Below are positions 29,369-40,034 of a DNA stretch of 64,000 nt, piece after piece. Below the pieces are notes generated by a model, which searched no databases, was not told the origin of the DNA, and saw only the letters and a list, made by a program, of their open reading frames with translations. Position 1 is the first letter of the stretch. The number at the start of each line of letters is the position of its first letter. This DNA is from an uncultured Tateyamaria sp. (GTDB lineage Bacteria; Pseudomonadota; Alphaproteobacteria; Rhodobacterales; Rhodobacteraceae), in the NCBI RefSeq assembly GCF_947496075.1, contig NZ_CANMBJ010000004.1, positions 868,001 to 932,000 on the forward strand, written 5' to 3'. Made by a program: the position numbers and the translations under genes.

Positions 29369-30547
29369 ATGGCTGACGCGCCGATCACGCAGGATGTTTT
29401 GACGATCCCCCGGAAACTGCCGGAGGGACCTGTGAACCTTGTTGGTCTGACCCGTCCGCAATTGCGGGATGTGTTGATCGCTCATGGCACGCCGGAAAAG
29501 CAGGCCAAGATGCGCGTTGGGCAGATCTGGCAATGGATCTATCAATGGGGCGTGCGTGATTTTGATGCGATGACGAACCTGTCCAAGGTGTATCGCGCCG
29601 CGTTGGCAGAGAAGTTTGTTATCGAGATCCCCGAGGTTGTGTCGAAGCAGGTGAGCGTTGACGGCACGCGCAAGTGGTTGGTCCGTATTGCCGGTGGGCA
29701 TGAGGTCGAGGTCGTCTACATTCCTGAGGAAGATCGCGGGACGTTGTGTGTGAGCTCGCAAGTGGGTTGCACGTTGACCTGTTCGTTCTGCCATACCGGC
29801 ACGCAAAAGCTGGTGCGCAACCTGACATCGGCGGAGATCGTGGGCCAGGTGATGATGGCGCGCGATGATCTGGATGAGTGGCCGGTGCCCGGCGCGCCGA
29901 AAGATGAGACGCGGCTGTTGTCGAACATCGTGCTGATGGGCATGGGCGAGCCGCTGTATAACTTTGAGAACGTGCGCGACGCGATGAAGATTGCGATGGA
30001 CGAAGAAGGCATTCAGTTGTCCCGTCGTCGGATCACGTTGAGTACGTCAGGCGTCGTGCCGGAGATTGAGCGCACTGCGAACGAGATTGGCTGCCAGCTT
30101 GCCGTGTCTTTCCATGCCACCACCGATGATGTGCGGAACAAGCTTGTCCCGATCAACAAGCGGTGGAATATCGAGGCGCTGCTTGAGGCCTTGAAAGCCT
30201 ATCCGCGCGGGCGCAATTCAGAACGGATCACCTTTGAATACGTGATGCTGGATGGTGTGAACGATACGGACGCAGATGCACATCGGCTGGTGAAGTTGCT
30301 GGAGGGTATTCCGGCCAAGGTGAACCTGATCCCGTTCAACGAATGGCCCGGCGCGCCCTACAAGCGGTCGTCGAACAATCGCATTCGCGCCTTTGCCAAC
30401 ATTATTTACAACGCGGGCTACGCAAGCCCGATCCGCACCCCGCGGGGCGAGGATATTCTGGCGGCCTGTGGTCAGTTGAAGTCGGCGACCGAACGCGCAC
30501 GCAAGAGCCGCAAGGAAATTGCGGCGGAGGCCGGATTGAACGGTTAG
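29369..30547 (+). CDS. rlmN: 23S rRNA/tRNA adenine-C2 methyltransferase RlmN
   Basis: RlmN is a radical-SAM enzyme that methylates A2503 of 23S rRNA and A37 of some tRNAs. The cluster motif CTLTCSFC (cysteines at 134, 138 and 141 from this start) and a C-terminal ILAACGQL with the methyl-carrying Cys are present; length 392. I choose ATG 29369 with GGATAGAG just upstream; ATG 29357 is also possible and would add MDRA. No operon partner is evident. Confidence 0.95.
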   Translation: MADAPITQDVLTIPRKLPEGPVNLVGLTRPQLRDVLIAHGTPEKQAKMRVGQIWQWIYQWGVRDFDAMTNLSKVYRAALAEKFVIEIPEVVSKQVSVDGTRKWLVRIAGGHEVEVVYIPEEDRGTLCVSSQVGCTLTCSFCHTGTQKLVRNLTSAEIVGQVMMARDDLDEWPVPGAPKDETRLLSNIVLMGMGEPLYNFENVRDAMKIAMDEEGIQLSRRRITLSTSGVVPEIERTANEIGCQLAVSFHATTDDVRNKLVPINKRWNIEALLEALKAYPRGRNSERITFEYVMLDGVNDTDADAHRLVKLLEGIPAKVNLIPFNEWPGAPYKRSSNNRIRAFANIIYNAGYASPIRTPRGEDILAACGQLKSATERARKSRKEIAAEAGLNG

Positions 30548-30678
30548 TTCGGCCACTCGGCAGGTGCTCCATTCCATTTCGTCGGGTCCAGACGACTGGG
30601 TTTGTTTCCAAAGTGGCACCTTTCGACCTGCGTTGGCCCGCCAAGTTTCCGGAAAACATGGCGTTCTTGACAACGCAT
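30544..30678 (-). CDS. Possible small protein convergent with rlmN
   Basis: A 44-residue frame ending [16 protein letters not shown] whose stop codon overlaps that of rlmN. The composition of the end looks protein-like, and convergent 4-base stop overlaps are common in this window. There is no Shine-Dalgarno before ATG 30678 and no recognised family. Treat as doubtful. Nothing else is seen in the gap 30548-30786. Confidence 0.25.
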   Translation of the reverse strand: MRCQERHVFRKLGGPTQVERCHFGNKPSRLDPTKWNGAPAEWPN

Positions 30679-30786
30679 GCGTGTAACTGTTCGCGAAATG
30701 GTCACAATCTTTTCCTGTTTGCGCGCCAATGGCGCCATGGTGCGTTGGCATGACAGGCTCAGGGAAAAGGGAATGGAGTGACTGTT

Positions 30787-30999
30787 ATGTCGATGATTTT
30801 TGCACAAGACCGCTTTCAAGAAGCGCAGGTTTTGGACCTTGTAAGCCGCGAGCGCAGCCAGGCGCTGTCGCGTCGTGAGTGGATGCACCGGCTGGCCGGG
30901 TATGGCTATTGCATTCGTGAAACCGAGGCCGGTGACGTTGTGGAAACGCTGCCGCATCGTGTGGCTGTCTGCAAACTGCCCACCGAACTCGCAGCCTGA
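30787..30999 (+). CDS. Small protein, function unknown
   Basis: A 70-residue protein (MSMIFAQDRFQEAQVLDLVS ... HRVAVCKLPTELAA). GGAG at 30775-30778 lies 8 bases before ATG 30787, which favours this start over GTG 30778. It is compact, with mixed charge and one Cys. It stands alone between rlmN and the convergent LOG-family gene. The type is common in alphaproteobacterial genomes but I cannot name the family. Confidence 0.6.
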   Translation: MSMIFAQDRFQEAQVLDLVSRERSQALSRREWMHRLAGYGYCIRETEAGDVVETLPHRVAVCKLPTELAA

Positions 31000-31053
31000 A
31001 CGCAAGATACTATTATGTTGGTCGCGTTTCGCGCGGCCAGGACCGGGCTGTTG

Positions 31054-31896
31054 TTACCGACCGGGGACTTCACCGCGCTTGGTGGTCGGCCCCCAGTTGT
31101 CGATTACGTCAATCGCTTCCTCTGCGCTGTCCACGAAGCGAAACAAGTCCAGATCGTCGGCCGAGATCGTGCCGGCGTCTGACAGCGCATCCCAATTGAT
31201 GATTTTCTCCCAGAATGCCTTGCCGAACAGCAGGAAAGGGATGCGTTCCATCCGGCCTGTTTGGATTAGAGTGAGGGATTCAAAAAGCTCATCCAATGTG
31301 CCGAACCCGCCGGGAAAGACGCAGATCGCGCGTGCCCGCATCAGGAAGTGCATCTTGCGGATGGCGAAGTAGTGGAAGTTGAAGCTCAGATCCGGTGTCA
31401 CGTAGTGATTGGGCGCCTGTTCAAAGGGCAGCACGATGTTGAGCCCGATGGAGTGCCCGCCTGCGTCGACCGCCCCGCGGTTGCCCGCCTCCATCACGCC
31501 GGGGCCGCCGCCTGTGACGATGACGTTTTCCCGGCCGCCGCTTTCAATCGACTTTTCTGTCATTAGCCGGGAAAAGCTGCGCGCCTCGTCATAGAAAGAC
31601 GACAGGTCGGCCAGTGTCTGGGTGCGTGCGTCGTCCTTGTTCACCGGGTCGGGGATGCGCGCGCCGCCGAACAGGACGATGGTCGACTCGATTCCCTGTT
31701 CATTCATCATCATCTCGGGCTTGAGCAGTTCAAGCTGCAGCCGGACGGGGCGCAGTTCGTCCCGACACAGGAATTCCGGATCTGCGAAGGCCAGTGGATA
31801 CGCGGGCGACCGGGTCTGTGGCGTGTCGGGCGCACCCTCGGCCGCTTTGCGGTCTGTGTACGCGTCACGGAATGGGCTGCGGTGATCGTCTTTCAT
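31054..31896 (-). CDS. LOG family protein
   Basis: A 280-residue protein with the LOG motif PGGFGTLDE and the nucleotide-binding [17 protein letters not shown] proteins cleave ribose-5-phosphate from cytokinin nucleotides or other purine nucleoside monophosphates; older annotation calls them lysine decarboxylases. The N-terminal 80 residues, with a Lys/Glu-rich start, are longer than in minimal LOG proteins. It is divergent from dapD across about 120 bases. Confidence 0.85.
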   Translation of the reverse strand: MKDDHRSPFRDAYTDRKAAEGAPDTPQTRSPAYPLAFADPEFLCRDELRPVRLQLELLKPEMMMNEQGIESTIVLFGGARIPDPVNKDDARTQTLADLSSFYDEARSFSRLMTEKSIESGGRENVIVTGGGPGVMEAGNRGAVDAGGHSIGLNIVLPFEQAPNHYVTPDLSFNFHYFAIRKMHFLMRARAICVFPGGFGTLDELFESLTLIQTGRMERIPFLLFGKAFWEKIINWDALSDAGTISADDLDLFRFVDSAEEAIDVIDNWGPTTKRGEVPGR

Positions 31897-32015
31897 TCTG
31901 TCTGCTCCTGTCAGCTTGGACTAGGCGTAGCGTGCCATGCGGGCATTGCCCAGATATGATTGCATGGGGCCACGGATTGTTGTCTAAGCGCCGCGATCAA
32001 TCAGGGGAGATTCCG

Positions 32016-32843
32016 ATGTCCAACGCCCAGCTGGAAACCGCTATCGAAGCCGCGTGGGACGCCCGCGACACCATCACGCCCGCCACCAGGGGCGAGACGC
32101 GCGAGGCGATCGAAGACACGCTGAATGCGCTGGACAGCGGTAGCCTGCGTGTCGCTGAGAAGCAGGACAGCGGCGACTGGCATGTGAACCAGTGGGCCAA
32201 GAAGGCTGTGTTGCTGGGCTTCCGCATCAAGGACATGGAACAGCAGGATGGCGGCCCGCAAGGTGGCGGCTGGTGGGACAAGGTTGACAGCAAGTTCAAA
32301 GGCTGGGGCGACAACCAGTGGAAGACGGCTGGTTTCCGGGCCGTGCCGAATTGCGTTGTACGCAAGTCCGCCTTTATCGCGCCGGGTGTGGTGCTGATGC
32401 CGTCCTTTGTGAACCTGGGCGCTTACGTGGACGAAGGCACCATGGTCGATACGTGGGCCACCGTTGGGTCCTGCGCGCAGATCGGCAAGAACGTGCACCT
32501 GTCGGGTGGCGTGGGCATCGGCGGCGTGTTGGAGCCAATGCAGGCCGGGCCGACCATCATTGAAGACAACTGCTTTATCGGTGCCCGTTCGGAAGTGGTG
32601 GAGGGCTGTATTGTGCGCGAGGGCTCGGTTCTGGGCATGGGCGTGTTCATCGGCCAGTCGACCAAGATCGTGGACCGCGAAAGTGGTGAGATCATGTATG
32701 GCGAAGTGCCTTCGGGTTCTGTTGTCGTGGCTGGGTCGATGCCGTCGAAGAACGGGATCAACCTGTACTGTGCTGTCATCGTGAAGCGCGTGGACGAGCG
32801 GACACGCTCCAAAACGTCGATCAACGAGCTGTTGCGTGACTGA
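32016..32843 (+). CDS. dapD: Tetrahydrodipicolinate N-succinyltransferase
   Basis: DapD transfers succinyl from succinyl-CoA to tetrahydrodipicolinate in lysine and meso-diaminopimelate synthesis. The 275-residue protein has the N-terminal helical domain ([20 protein letters not shown]) and then the left-handed beta-helix hexapeptide repeats, including [20 protein letters not shown] and the [11 protein letters not shown] segment. I start at ATG 32016 with GGGGAGA upstream. It overlaps the next gene by 8 bases. dapF lies 26 kb away in this window. Confidence 0.97.
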   Translation: MSNAQLETAIEAAWDARDTITPATRGETREAIEDTLNALDSGSLRVAEKQDSGDWHVNQWAKKAVLLGFRIKDMEQQDGGPQGGGWWDKVDSKFKGWGDNQWKTAGFRAVPNCVVRKSAFIAPGVVLMPSFVNLGAYVDEGTMVDTWATVGSCAQIGKNVHLSGGVGIGGVLEPMQAGPTIIEDNCFIGARSEVVEGCIVREGSVLGMGVFIGQSTKIVDRESGEIMYGEVPSGSVVVAGSMPSKNGINLYCAVIVKRVDERTRSKTSINELLRD

Positions 32844-33177
32844 TAAGCCCAACAAGCCCAAAAAGCCGCAACAGGTCTTTACCCTACTGGTGCAGATCGG
32901 GCGCAAGGACGGTGATGGTCTGCCTGATGGTGCGACCGGCGCCGCGCTGATGTGTTTTGCCAGCGGTGTGGACGAGGCTGAGGCCGTGCGGGAGACTGTT
33001 GCGCTGCTCAAGCAGGCCGATACCGCACCCCTGGATGTGACCGGCTATGGCACGCTGGATGAGCGATTGGCCGAAGGGCATGAGATCGACGGTGAAGAAC
33101 GGGCGTTGATGCAGCGCGCGCTGGACGAGAATGCCGTTATCGTCGCGCAGGTCACCCCGTTTTTCGACAAGGACTAG
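32836..33177 (+). CDS. Conserved-looking protein downstream of dapD
   Basis: A 113-residue protein with a GTG start 8 bases inside the end of dapD, so translation is coupled. The N-terminus is Lys/Pro-rich ([12 protein letters not shown]), followed by a compact alpha/beta domain with many Asp and Glu. I do not recognise the family. Its stop TAG overlaps the stop of the convergent methyltransferase gene (CTAG, 33174-33177). Confidence 0.65.
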   Translation: MTDKPNKPKKPQQVFTLLVQIGRKDGDGLPDGATGAALMCFASGVDEAEAVRETVALLKQADTAPLDVTGYGTLDERLAEGHEIDGEERALMQRALDENAVIVAQVTPFFDKD

Positions 33178-33800
33178 GCGCGGCGGAAGGCGACCAGAAG
33201 TGCCGTGTCCTGTGCATGGTCGCCTGTTGCGCCCGCGCCGTAGATGGGAACCTCGGTTAGGCTGAGGTCTTCGATACCAGGCTCTAACGCGGTCAGTTTT
33301 GCGTCGAACCCGGACGCCGTGAAGTGCTGTGCGTTCACTGACAGAACGATCCAGCCGCGCGGACGCACCGCTGCGATGACCGCGTCGATCCCTTCCGGTC
33401 CTACATGCCCGTTAGTGAAGGTGCCCGAGCTGATGGCTCCCTGATACGGACCGTCAGGTGTGTCCAAGCCCTCAAGTATGTTTTCAACGCGCGTTGTGCG
33501 GTAGATGTCCTTGGCCGCTGCCATCTGCAGCATGTCGGCTGAGATATCGGTCCCGTCTATTGGTTCAGTCCCACGCGCGGCCAGCGCTGCGCCGCACAGG
33601 CCCGTGCCTGCGCCTACGTCCAAAACCGGCCCGAACCCACCGGTGTTCACGAAGTGCCGCGCCACCTGTTCATGCAGAATGTAGTCACTGTTTCGGGCAA
33701 AATCGCTGTCATAGGTGTCTGCCCACGCGGAATAGAGCTGCACCGAGTCCTCGGGCGTTTCGAGCGCATAGGCGCTGTCGAGGGAAGGATCATCTGCCAT
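33174..33800 (-). CDS. SAM-dependent methyltransferase
   Basis: A 208-residue class I methyltransferase. SAM motif I is VLDVGAGTGLCGAAL (near 58-72), followed by the acidic end of strand 2 (IDGTDISADML) and the post-motif GAISSGTF. The N-terminal segment AWADTYDSDFARNSDYILHE resembles Williams-Beuren-type and trans-aconitate-like methyltransferases. Substrate unknown. I start at ATG 33800; the frame is open 22 codons further up, but that part lies over the divergent gene's leader. Confidence 0.8.
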   Translation of the reverse strand: MADDPSLDSAYALETPEDSVQLYSAWADTYDSDFARNSDYILHEQVARHFVNTGGFGPVLDVGAGTGLCGAALAARGTEPIDGTDISADMLQMAAAKDIYRTTRVENILEGLDTPDGPYQGAISSGTFTNGHVGPEGIDAVIAAVRPRGWIVLSVNAQHFTASGFDAKLTALEPGIEDLSLTEVPIYGAGATGDHAQDTALLVAFRRA

Positions 33801-33875
33801 CTGGTGATTAGGCGGGCCTGCGACATGCTTTGCAAGGGGCTTGTGTGCAGCCCGCGTGCGCGCCACCTATGGGGC

Positions 33876-34730
33876 ATGACGAAGACTTTGCTTTCTTTTG
33901 GCCACGGCTATTCCGCCAAGGCACTGACAGAACTGCTGATCCCGCAGGGTTGGCGGGTGATCGGGACCACCCGAAGCGCCGACAAGGCGGCGGCTTTGAC
34001 CGCGACGGGGGTGGAGCCGCTGATCTTTCCCGATGATGATGTGAGTGATGCGATCAGGTCCGCGACGCATCTGCTGATTTCGGCGGGGCCGGATGCCGAG
34101 GGTGATCCGGTCTTGCGCGCGGTTGGGGACCAGATACGCGCCCGTGCGGATCAGTTCGAGTGGGTGGGCTATTTGTCGACCACTGGTGTCTACGGTGATC
34201 ATGGCGGGGAATGGGTGGACGAAGACACGCCGCTAAGCCCCTCCACCCGTCGTGGACAGTGGCGCAAGGATGCGGAGGCGGCGTGGCAGGCGATACCTGG
34301 ATTGCCGGTGCACATCTTTCGTCTGGCTGGCATTTATGGCCCGGGGCGCGGCCCCTTTGCCAAGGTGCGGGCGGGCACGGCGCGGCGCATCATCAAGCCG
34401 AACCAGGTCTTTTCGCGCACCCATGTGGAGGACATTGCCGAAATCGTTGCTGCATCCATTGCAAGGCCTGCACCGGGCACGGCCTATAATGTCTGTGATG
34501 ATGATCCAGCCCCGCCACAGGATGTCATTGAATATGCGGCGCAGTTGTTGGGGCTGCCGACCCCGCCAGCCGAGGATTTTGAAACGGCCGAGATGACGCC
34601 GATGGCCCGCAGCTTTTATGCTGAGAGCAAGCGGGTGCGGAATGATCGCATCAAGGACGAGCTGGGCGTGAAACTGTTGTACCCGACATACAAGGTTGGT
34701 TTGACGGCCTTGTTGAAGCAATCGGAATGA
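33876..34730 (+). CDS. NAD-dependent epimerase/dehydratase-like protein
   Basis: A 284-residue extended SDR protein. The N-terminus MTKTLLSFGHGYSAKALTEL has a glycine-rich loop that departs from the classical GxxGxxG and matches the YeeZ-like atypical SDR group. The segment YLSTTGVYGDHGGEWVDEDT carries the STxxVYG signature, and RLAGIYGPGRGP follows. No substrate can be given. It overlaps the ExoD gene by 4 bases (ATGA), so the two are co-transcribed. Confidence 0.8.
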   Translation: MTKTLLSFGHGYSAKALTELLIPQGWRVIGTTRSADKAAALTATGVEPLIFPDDDVSDAIRSATHLLISAGPDAEGDPVLRAVGDQIRARADQFEWVGYLSTTGVYGDHGGEWVDEDTPLSPSTRRGQWRKDAEAAWQAIPGLPVHIFRLAGIYGPGRGPFAKVRAGTARRIIKPNQVFSRTHVEDIAEIVAASIARPAPGTAYNVCDDDPAPPQDVIEYAAQLLGLPTPPAEDFETAEMTPMARSFYAESKRVRNDRIKDELGVKLLYPTYKVGLTALLKQSE

Positions 34731-35320
34731 CCGGCGACGATCCCCGCACGCTGACGCATCTTCTGGATGCGGTCGATGAGGCTGGCGGCGGAGAGGTCGT
34801 TTCGGTTCAGGATATCCTGGATGCGATTGGCGAACAGTCGATCATGCCCATTGTGTTGATCGTGTCGATCCTGTTGGTGTCACCCCTGTCCGGGATACCG
34901 GGCATGCCCACCTTGTCTTCGCTGATCTTGCTGACCCTGATTTTACAGGCGGCCGTGGGTCGTAAACAGCTTTGGTTGCCGCCCTTCTTGCGGAACCGGC
35001 GCGTGCGGGCCGAACGGTTGCACATTGCGACGGGATGGTTGCGCCGTCCTGCGGCCTGGATCGACCGTCACTCGCATCCGCGTCTGCGCATCCTGACGCG
35101 TCATCCGCTGCGGCTTGTGACCCTGATGCTGTGCATGGCCATGCCGCTACAGTGGCCGTTCCTTGAGTTCTTTCCCTTTGTCACGTCCTTTGGTGCGGGC
35201 GCGTTGGCGCTGATGGCCTTTGGCTTGCTGACGCATGACGGGATGTACGTGCTGGCCGGGCACATTGCGGTGGCCGCACAGGTGTTGGCTGTTTTATGGC
35301 TGGCTCAGGCGGCGGCCTGA
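34727..35320 (+). CDS. ExoD family membrane protein
   Basis: A 197-residue inner-membrane protein of the ExoD family, named for a Rhizobium gene affecting exopolysaccharide and alkali tolerance. It shows the family segment ILLVSPLSGIPGMPTLSSLI in the first hydrophobic pair, FLRNRRVRAERLHIA in the loop, and two further hydrophobic segments with LQWPFLEFFPF. It is coupled to the SDR gene and overlaps the end of the next, convergent gene by 16 bases. Confidence 0.82.
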   Translation: MTGDDPRTLTHLLDAVDEAGGGEVVSVQDILDAIGEQSIMPIVLIVSILLVSPLSGIPGMPTLSSLILLTLILQAAVGRKQLWLPPFLRNRRVRAERLHIATGWLRRPAAWIDRHSHPRLRILTRHPLRLVTLMLCMAMPLQWPFLEFFPFVTSFGAGALALMAFGLLTHDGMYVLAGHIAVAAQVLAVLWLAQAAA

Positions 35321-35964
35321 GGGCGCCTGACCCGGTAGAGCACCGCGCCGACAACCCCGAAGACGACCAGCAGGCCCAGGGCAATCGCTGCATTCGCGCC
35401 ATAGAATGTGGACCGTTCTGCCCATTCCATTGAGTTGAGGAAAGGGTAGGGCAGCCCGCTGGTGACGGTGCCTGTCGGCTTGTCGTTGAACCGCTGCACG
35501 AACAGTTCCGACCACGCGACATATGCTGCGATGATGACCACCATCGGCAGTGCTGCCCGCCAGACTTTGCGGAACACCGCCCCGATGAACAGCGCGTCGA
35601 TGATCTGGAGCAGGGGACCCAAGGCGTGCAGGTAGTATTCAAGCCACCAGATGATCGGATTGCCGCCATTCACCAGAGAGGGATCGGCAAGGTAGAGACG
35701 CCAATAGAGAAACACGACCATGACATTCAGCGCGGCGGCGCACATCGCCGTCACCTCGTGCTTGCGGGTGATCCTGTGTTCGCTGAGCGCCAGCATCCGG
35801 CTGGCGGCGTAGAACGACAAGAACAGCGCCCAGATGGTCAGGTAGCGAAAGGGTCCGCCCGCGCCGCCCCATGATCCGAGGATCAGTTGGTGCAGGCAGT
35901 AGCCCGCCGCCAGAAGAAAAACGACCCAGCGATAGAGCAGGACGGGGTGGCTGTGGATGTTCAT
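35305..35964 (-). CDS. Integral membrane protein, six-helix type
   Basis: A 219-residue protein with about six hydrophobic segments (near 8-26, 38-55, 70-90, 105-125, 137-155, 193-212). The pattern, including LTIWALFLSF and GLPYPFLN, resembles the AIG1/Pr6Pr group of membrane proteins, but I am not sure of the family. It overlaps the end of the convergent ExoD gene. A Trp/Tyr-rich central part (WWLEYYLHALGPLLQIID) is conspicuous. Confidence 0.6.
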   Translation of the reverse strand: MNIHSHPVLLYRWVVFLLAAGYCLHQLILGSWGGAGGPFRYLTIWALFLSFYAASRMLALSEHRITRKHEVTAMCAAALNVMVVFLYWRLYLADPSLVNGGNPIIWWLEYYLHALGPLLQIIDALFIGAVFRKVWRAALPMVVIIAAYVAWSELFVQRFNDKPTGTVTSGLPYPFLNSMEWAERSTFYGANAAIALGLLVVFGVVGAVLYRVRRPQAAA

Positions 35965-36024
35965 GCGTCACCTACACGTTTGGTGACACATAGCTTGGCC
36001 GAAGCCCCTTGTTTCACGCAAGCC

Positions 36025-37953
36025 TTAGGCGCGTGCTTCGCCGATTGACGTTACGCCAAGTACGTTCAGCACCTTTGCTTCGATCTGTTCGGCGTTCATG
36101 CCTGCGACGGCGTACATGTCTGCGGGGCCGGCCTGATCGATGAAGATGTCGGGCAGGACCATGGAGCGGTACTTGAGCCCGGTGTCGAACACGCCCTCCT
36201 CGGCCAGAAGTTGGGCCACATGGCTGCCGAAGCCGCCCACTGCGCCCTCTTCGATAGTGATCAGGGCCTCGTGATTGGCGGCAAGCTCAAGGATCAGATC
36301 ACGGTCAAGCGGCTTGGCAAAGCGGGCATCGGCGATGGTGGGGGTGATCCCCTTTGCCGTCAGGTTTTCCGCGGCCTTTTGCACCTCTTCCAGCCGGGTT
36401 CCGAAGGACAAAAGCGCGACGCCCTTGCCCGCTTGGATCATGCGGCCCTTGCCGATCTCAAGCGGCTCACCGCGTTCCGGCATGTCGACCCCGGTGCCTT
36501 CGCCCCGTGGGAAACGGAAGGCGATGGGGCCATCGTCATGGGCGGCAGCGGTGGCGACCATATGGGCCAGTTCCGCCTCGTCTGCCGCTGCCATGACGGT
36601 GAAGCCCGGCAGGTTGGACAGGTAGGCGACGTCAAACGCACCGGCATGGGTCGCTCCATCCGCGCCCACGAGGCCTGCGCGATCTATGGCAAAGCGCACG
36701 GGCAGGCGTTGGATTGCCACGTCGTGCACCACCTGGTCGTAGCCGCGTTGCAGGAAGGTCGAGTAGATCGCGCAGAAGGGTTTCATCCCGCCAGCGGCGA
36801 GGGCGGCCGAGAAGGTCACGCCATGTTGCTCGGCGATGCCGACGTCAAAGCAGCGGCTGGGGTAGCGTTCGGCAAAGAGGTTGAGACCGGTGCCGTCCGG
36901 CATCGCGGCGGTCACGGCGCAAATCTTGTCATCCGTTTCGGCCTGCTTGATCAGGTGTTCAGCGAACACTTTGGTGTAGCTGGGCGCGTTGCTGGGCGCC
37001 TTTTTCTGTTCGCCGGTGATCACGTCGAACTTGGCCGTAGCATGCCCCTTGTCGCGGGCGGTTTCGGCGGGGGCGTATCCTTTGCCCTTCTTGGTCAGCA
37101 CGTGGATCAGGATGGGGCCGGTGGCCCGTTCCTTGACCGTGCGCAGAACGGGCAGCAGCTGGTCCATGTCGTGCCCATCGATGGGGCCAAGGTAGCTGAA
37201 CCCCAGTTCTTCGAACAATGTGCCACCGACGGCCATACCCTTGAGCATGTCCTTGGCCCGCTTGGCCCCTTCGCGGAAGGGTTCTGGTAGCAGGCTTACG
37301 GCACCTTTGGCGGCGGCCTTGAGGTCCTGGAACGGGTTTTGGGCGTATAGCCGCGACAGGTAGGACGACATTGCACCGACGGGCGGGGCGATGGACATTT
37401 CGTTGTCGTTCAGGATCACGAACAGGCGTTTGCCCAAGTGGCCGGCGTTGTTCAGCGCTTCATAGGCCATGCCCGCGCTCATCGATCCGTCGCCGATAAC
37501 TGCAATCGCATCGCCGGACCCTTCGGGCGGTTGTCCGCCCAGATCGCGCGCGACGGCAAAACCCAATGCGGCGCTGATCGAGGTCGACGAGTGGGCGGCC
37601 CCAAACGGGTCATAGGGCGACTCGCTGCGCTTGGTGAAGCCGCTGAGGCCATCCTTCATCCGCAGGGTGCGGATGCGGTCGCGGCGTTCGGTCAGGATTT
37701 TATGGGGGTAGCATTGGTGGCCCACATCCCACACCAGCTTGTCGCGCGGTGTGTCGAACACGGCGTGCAGGGCCACGGTCAATTCGACCACGCCAAGCCC
37801 TGCGCCAAGGTGCCCACCTGTCACGGACACGGCAGACACCGTTTCGGCGCGCACTTCGTCAGCGACTTGCCGGAGTTGCGCGTCTGAAAAGCGTTTCAGG
37901 TCCGCGGGGCGGTGCACGGTGTCGAGAAGCGGGGTGTTGGGGCGGTCTGACAT
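36025..37953 (-). CDS. dxs: 1-deoxy-D-xylulose-5-phosphate synthase
   Basis: Dxs condenses pyruvate and glyceraldehyde-3-phosphate to DXP, the entry step of the MEP isoprenoid pathway; it needs thiamine diphosphate. The 642-residue protein has [15 protein letters not shown] near residue 80, the ThDP motif [18 protein letters not shown], and the transketolase-type central part with [17 protein letters not shown] holding the catalytic Glu. Length fits. It is last in the operon HDAC-xseB-ispA-dxs, 7 bases after ispA. Confidence 0.97.
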   Translation of the reverse strand: MSDRPNTPLLDTVHRPADLKRFSDAQLRQVADEVRAETVSAVSVTGGHLGAGLGVVELTVALHAVFDTPRDKLVWDVGHQCYPHKILTERRDRIRTLRMKDGLSGFTKRSESPYDPFGAAHSSTSISAALGFAVARDLGGQPPEGSGDAIAVIGDGSMSAGMAYEALNNAGHLGKRLFVILNDNEMSIAPPVGAMSSYLSRLYAQNPFQDLKAAAKGAVSLLPEPFREGAKRAKDMLKGMAVGGTLFEELGFSYLGPIDGHDMDQLLPVLRTVKERATGPILIHVLTKKGKGYAPAETARDKGHATAKFDVITGEQKKAPSNAPSYTKVFAEHLIKQAETDDKICAVTAAMPDGTGLNLFAERYPSRCFDVGIAEQHGVTFSAALAAGGMKPFCAIYSTFLQRGYDQVVHDVAIQRLPVRFAIDRAGLVGADGATHAGAFDVAYLSNLPGFTVMAAADEAELAHMVATAAAHDDGPIAFRFPRGEGTGVDMPERGEPLEIGKGRMIQAGKGVALLSFGTRLEEVQKAAENLTAKGITPTIADARFAKPLDRDLILELAANHEALITIEEGAVGGFGSHVAQLLAEEGVFDTGLKYRSMVLPDIFIDQAGPADMYAVAGMNAEQIEAKVLNVLGVTSIGEARA

Positions 37954-37960
37954 TGGCTCT

Positions 37961-38827
37961 CTAGCTGTTGCGCGTCACGACAAAGCGGGCAGCGTCCCGC
38001 AATGTATCAGCGTCCGCGTTATATACATGTAAGGCGTCACAGGCTTCGGTCACGAGTTGGTCAGCGCGGCGTTTCGCCTCGTCCAGTCCGAGCAGGGATA
38101 CGAAGGTGGCTTTGCCCGCATCGGCATCCTTGCCCGTGGCCTTGCCCATCGTATCTGCATCGCTGGTGACATCGAGCACATCGTCGGCAATCTGGAAGGC
38201 GAGGCCGAGCGAGCGGGCGTAGGTCTGGAGCGGTGTAAGGTCCGCTTGGGCCATGCGTGCACCTACGGTGGCGGACCATTCGATCAGCGCACCGGTTTTG
38301 CCGCGTTGCAGGGCGGTGATCTGATCAAGGGTCAAGGGCGTGTCAGCGGTTTCGGCCGCGATGTCTAGGGCTTGGCCCAGGACCATACCCTGCGCGCCTG
38401 ACGCCTTGGCGAGGGATTGAGCAAGATCGGCGCGGACATCACCGGGGCCAACCTCGTGGCGTGTCGCCAGTTCAAAGGCCAATGTCTGTAGCGCGTCGCC
38501 TGCAAGCACGGCTGTGGCCTCGTCCCATTTGACGTGAACCGTGGGTTCGCCCCGGCGCAGGTCATCGTCGTCCATGCAGGGCAGATCGTCGTGAACGAGG
38601 GAATAGGCGTGCAGCGCTTCGATGGCGCACGCGGGCCAAATTGCCTTGTTAGGGTCTATTTCATGCAGCCGTGCGCTTTCCAGCACCATGAATCCGCGCA
38701 GCCGCTTTCCACCGTTGGTGGCGTGGGCCATGGCATCGACCACAGGCACGCGGTCGAGATCGCCAAGAACGGCGTTGAACCGCGCCTGAATGGCGGTCGC
38801 GGCATCCGTCAGCCGTTGGCGGAACAT
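37961..38827 (-). CDS. ispA: Farnesyl diphosphate synthase
   Basis: IspA makes geranyl and farnesyl diphosphate from IPP and DMAPP. The 288-residue protein has the first Asp-rich motif in [27 protein letters not shown] before it, and the second Asp-rich motif in [10 protein letters not shown]. The two residues before the first motif favour C15 product length, but this is inference. It lies between xseB and dxs in one operon, a common proteobacterial grouping. Confidence 0.95.
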   Translation of the reverse strand: MFRQRLTDAATAIQARFNAVLGDLDRVPVVDAMAHATNGGKRLRGFMVLESARLHEIDPNKAIWPACAIEALHAYSLVHDDLPCMDDDDLRRGEPTVHVKWDEATAVLAGDALQTLAFELATRHEVGPGDVRADLAQSLAKASGAQGMVLGQALDIAAETADTPLTLDQITALQRGKTGALIEWSATVGARMAQADLTPLQTYARSLGLAFQIADDVLDVTSDADTMGKATGKDADAGKATFVSLLGLDEAKRRADQLVTEACDALHVYNADADTLRDAARFVVTRNS

Positions 38828-38830
38828 GGA

Positions 38831-39073
38831 TTACAGATCGCTCGCAGGTTTCAGCCCGGTTGGGTTGCCGTCACCGTCCAACGTGATGGCAGCCACCTTC
38901 TCTTCGGCCTCTTTCAGCTTGGTTTCGCACCGGGCCTTCAATGCCGCGCCGCGTTCATAGAGCTTGATCGAATCGTCCAGCGCCACATCACCCCGTTCAA
39001 GCTGGCCCAGCACCTGTTCCAGTTCGGCCATCGCTTCTTCGAAGCTCATTTCGTCAACGGGGCGGTCAGTCAT
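38831..39073 (-). CDS. xseB: Exodeoxyribonuclease VII small subunit
   Basis: XseB is the small, helical subunit of exonuclease VII; several copies bind XseA, which is not in this window. The 80-residue protein has MSFEEAMAELEQVLGQLERG and LDDSIKLYERGAALK, both diagnostic. I start at ATG 39073 because it overlaps the stop of the deacetylase gene by 4 bases and matches family length; the open frame is longer. It precedes ispA by 3 bases. Confidence 0.95.
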   Translation of the reverse strand: MTDRPVDEMSFEEAMAELEQVLGQLERGDVALDDSIKLYERGAALKARCETKLKEAEEKVAAITLDGDGNPTGLKPASDL

Positions 39074-40008
39074 TGGGCGGCCTTTATCAGCGATTGGACA
39101 TGGGCGCGGGCGCAAGCGGCCAACGCGTCCAGATCATAACCCCCTTCGAGAACCGACACCACCCGGCCTTTGCATAGGGCTTGTGCAGTTTCTGTCAGCA
39201 TGTCGGTGAGGCGGGTGTAGGTGTCTGCCGTCCAGTTGAGTTGGGCCAGCGGGTCGTCCTGATGCGCATCGAACCCGGCGGAGATCAGGATGAGCTCTGG
39301 TCGATGCTTGATCAGCGCGGGGATGACCTGCCGTTTGTATTCCGCGATGGCGTGGTTGCCGTCTGTGTGCGGGGCAAGCGGGATGTTCAGGACGGTGCCG
39401 TGTGGGCCGCGATCTGATGCTGCTCCGGTGCCGGGCCAGAGCGGCATTTGTTGTGAGGTGATGACCAGCGCGCGGGGATCGTCCTGCAATAGAGCCTGTG
39501 TGCCGTTACCGTGATGCACATCAAAATCGACAACGGCCACACGGTCGAGGCCATGTATTTCCAGTGCGTGTTTGGCCGCGATGGCGACATTGCCGAAGAT
39601 GCAAAACCCCATCGGTAGAGATTGTTCCGCGTGGTGCCCGGGCGGGCGCATGGCGACAAAGGCGTTCTGGACTTCATCGTCCAGCACCATGTCGACGGCT
39701 TTGACCGCGCCCCCGGCCGCGCGCCAGATGGCGTTTTCGGAGGTGGGGGAGAGGAAGGTTTCGGCATCGGTTTCCCGGTCGAGACCAGCAAAGCCATCGG
39801 TGGGGACCTTTGACCGCACGAAGTCGATGTAGTCCTGCGGGTGGCAGAGCGCGATGGACGCATCGTCGGCAACGGGTGGATCGACTCGGATCAGGTCGAG
39901 GTCGGTAAGAGCGCGCTGTATGTAATCCAGTCGTGCCACTTGTTCGGGCATTCCGGTGGGCGTGACGTGCAGGAGACCGTCCGCATGTGTCAGGAGGGCT
40001 GTTGCCAT
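39070..40008 (-). CDS. Histone deacetylase-like amidohydrolase
   Basis: A 312-residue zinc amidohydrolase of the HDAC/acetoin utilisation/acetylpolyamine group. It has MRPPGHHAEQS (the tandem His pair), VVDFDVHHGNGTQ with zinc-binding Asp and His, and ISAGFDAHQDDPL with the second metal Asp. Bacterial members remove acetyl groups from polyamines or proteins; the target is unknown. It leads the operon with xseB, ispA and dxs. Confidence 0.88.
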   Translation of the reverse strand: MATALLTHADGLLHVTPTGMPEQVARLDYIQRALTDLDLIRVDPPVADDASIALCHPQDYIDFVRSKVPTDGFAGLDRETDAETFLSPTSENAIWRAAGGAVKAVDMVLDDEVQNAFVAMRPPGHHAEQSLPMGFCIFGNVAIAAKHALEIHGLDRVAVVDFDVHHGNGTQALLQDDPRALVITSQQMPLWPGTGAASDRGPHGTVLNIPLAPHTDGNHAIAEYKRQVIPALIKHRPELILISAGFDAHQDDPLAQLNWTADTYTRLTDMLTETAQALCKGRVVSVLEGGYDLDALAACARAHVQSLIKAAQ

Positions 40009-40034
40009 TGGAGTGCGTCCCGTTGGGTTGTTGA

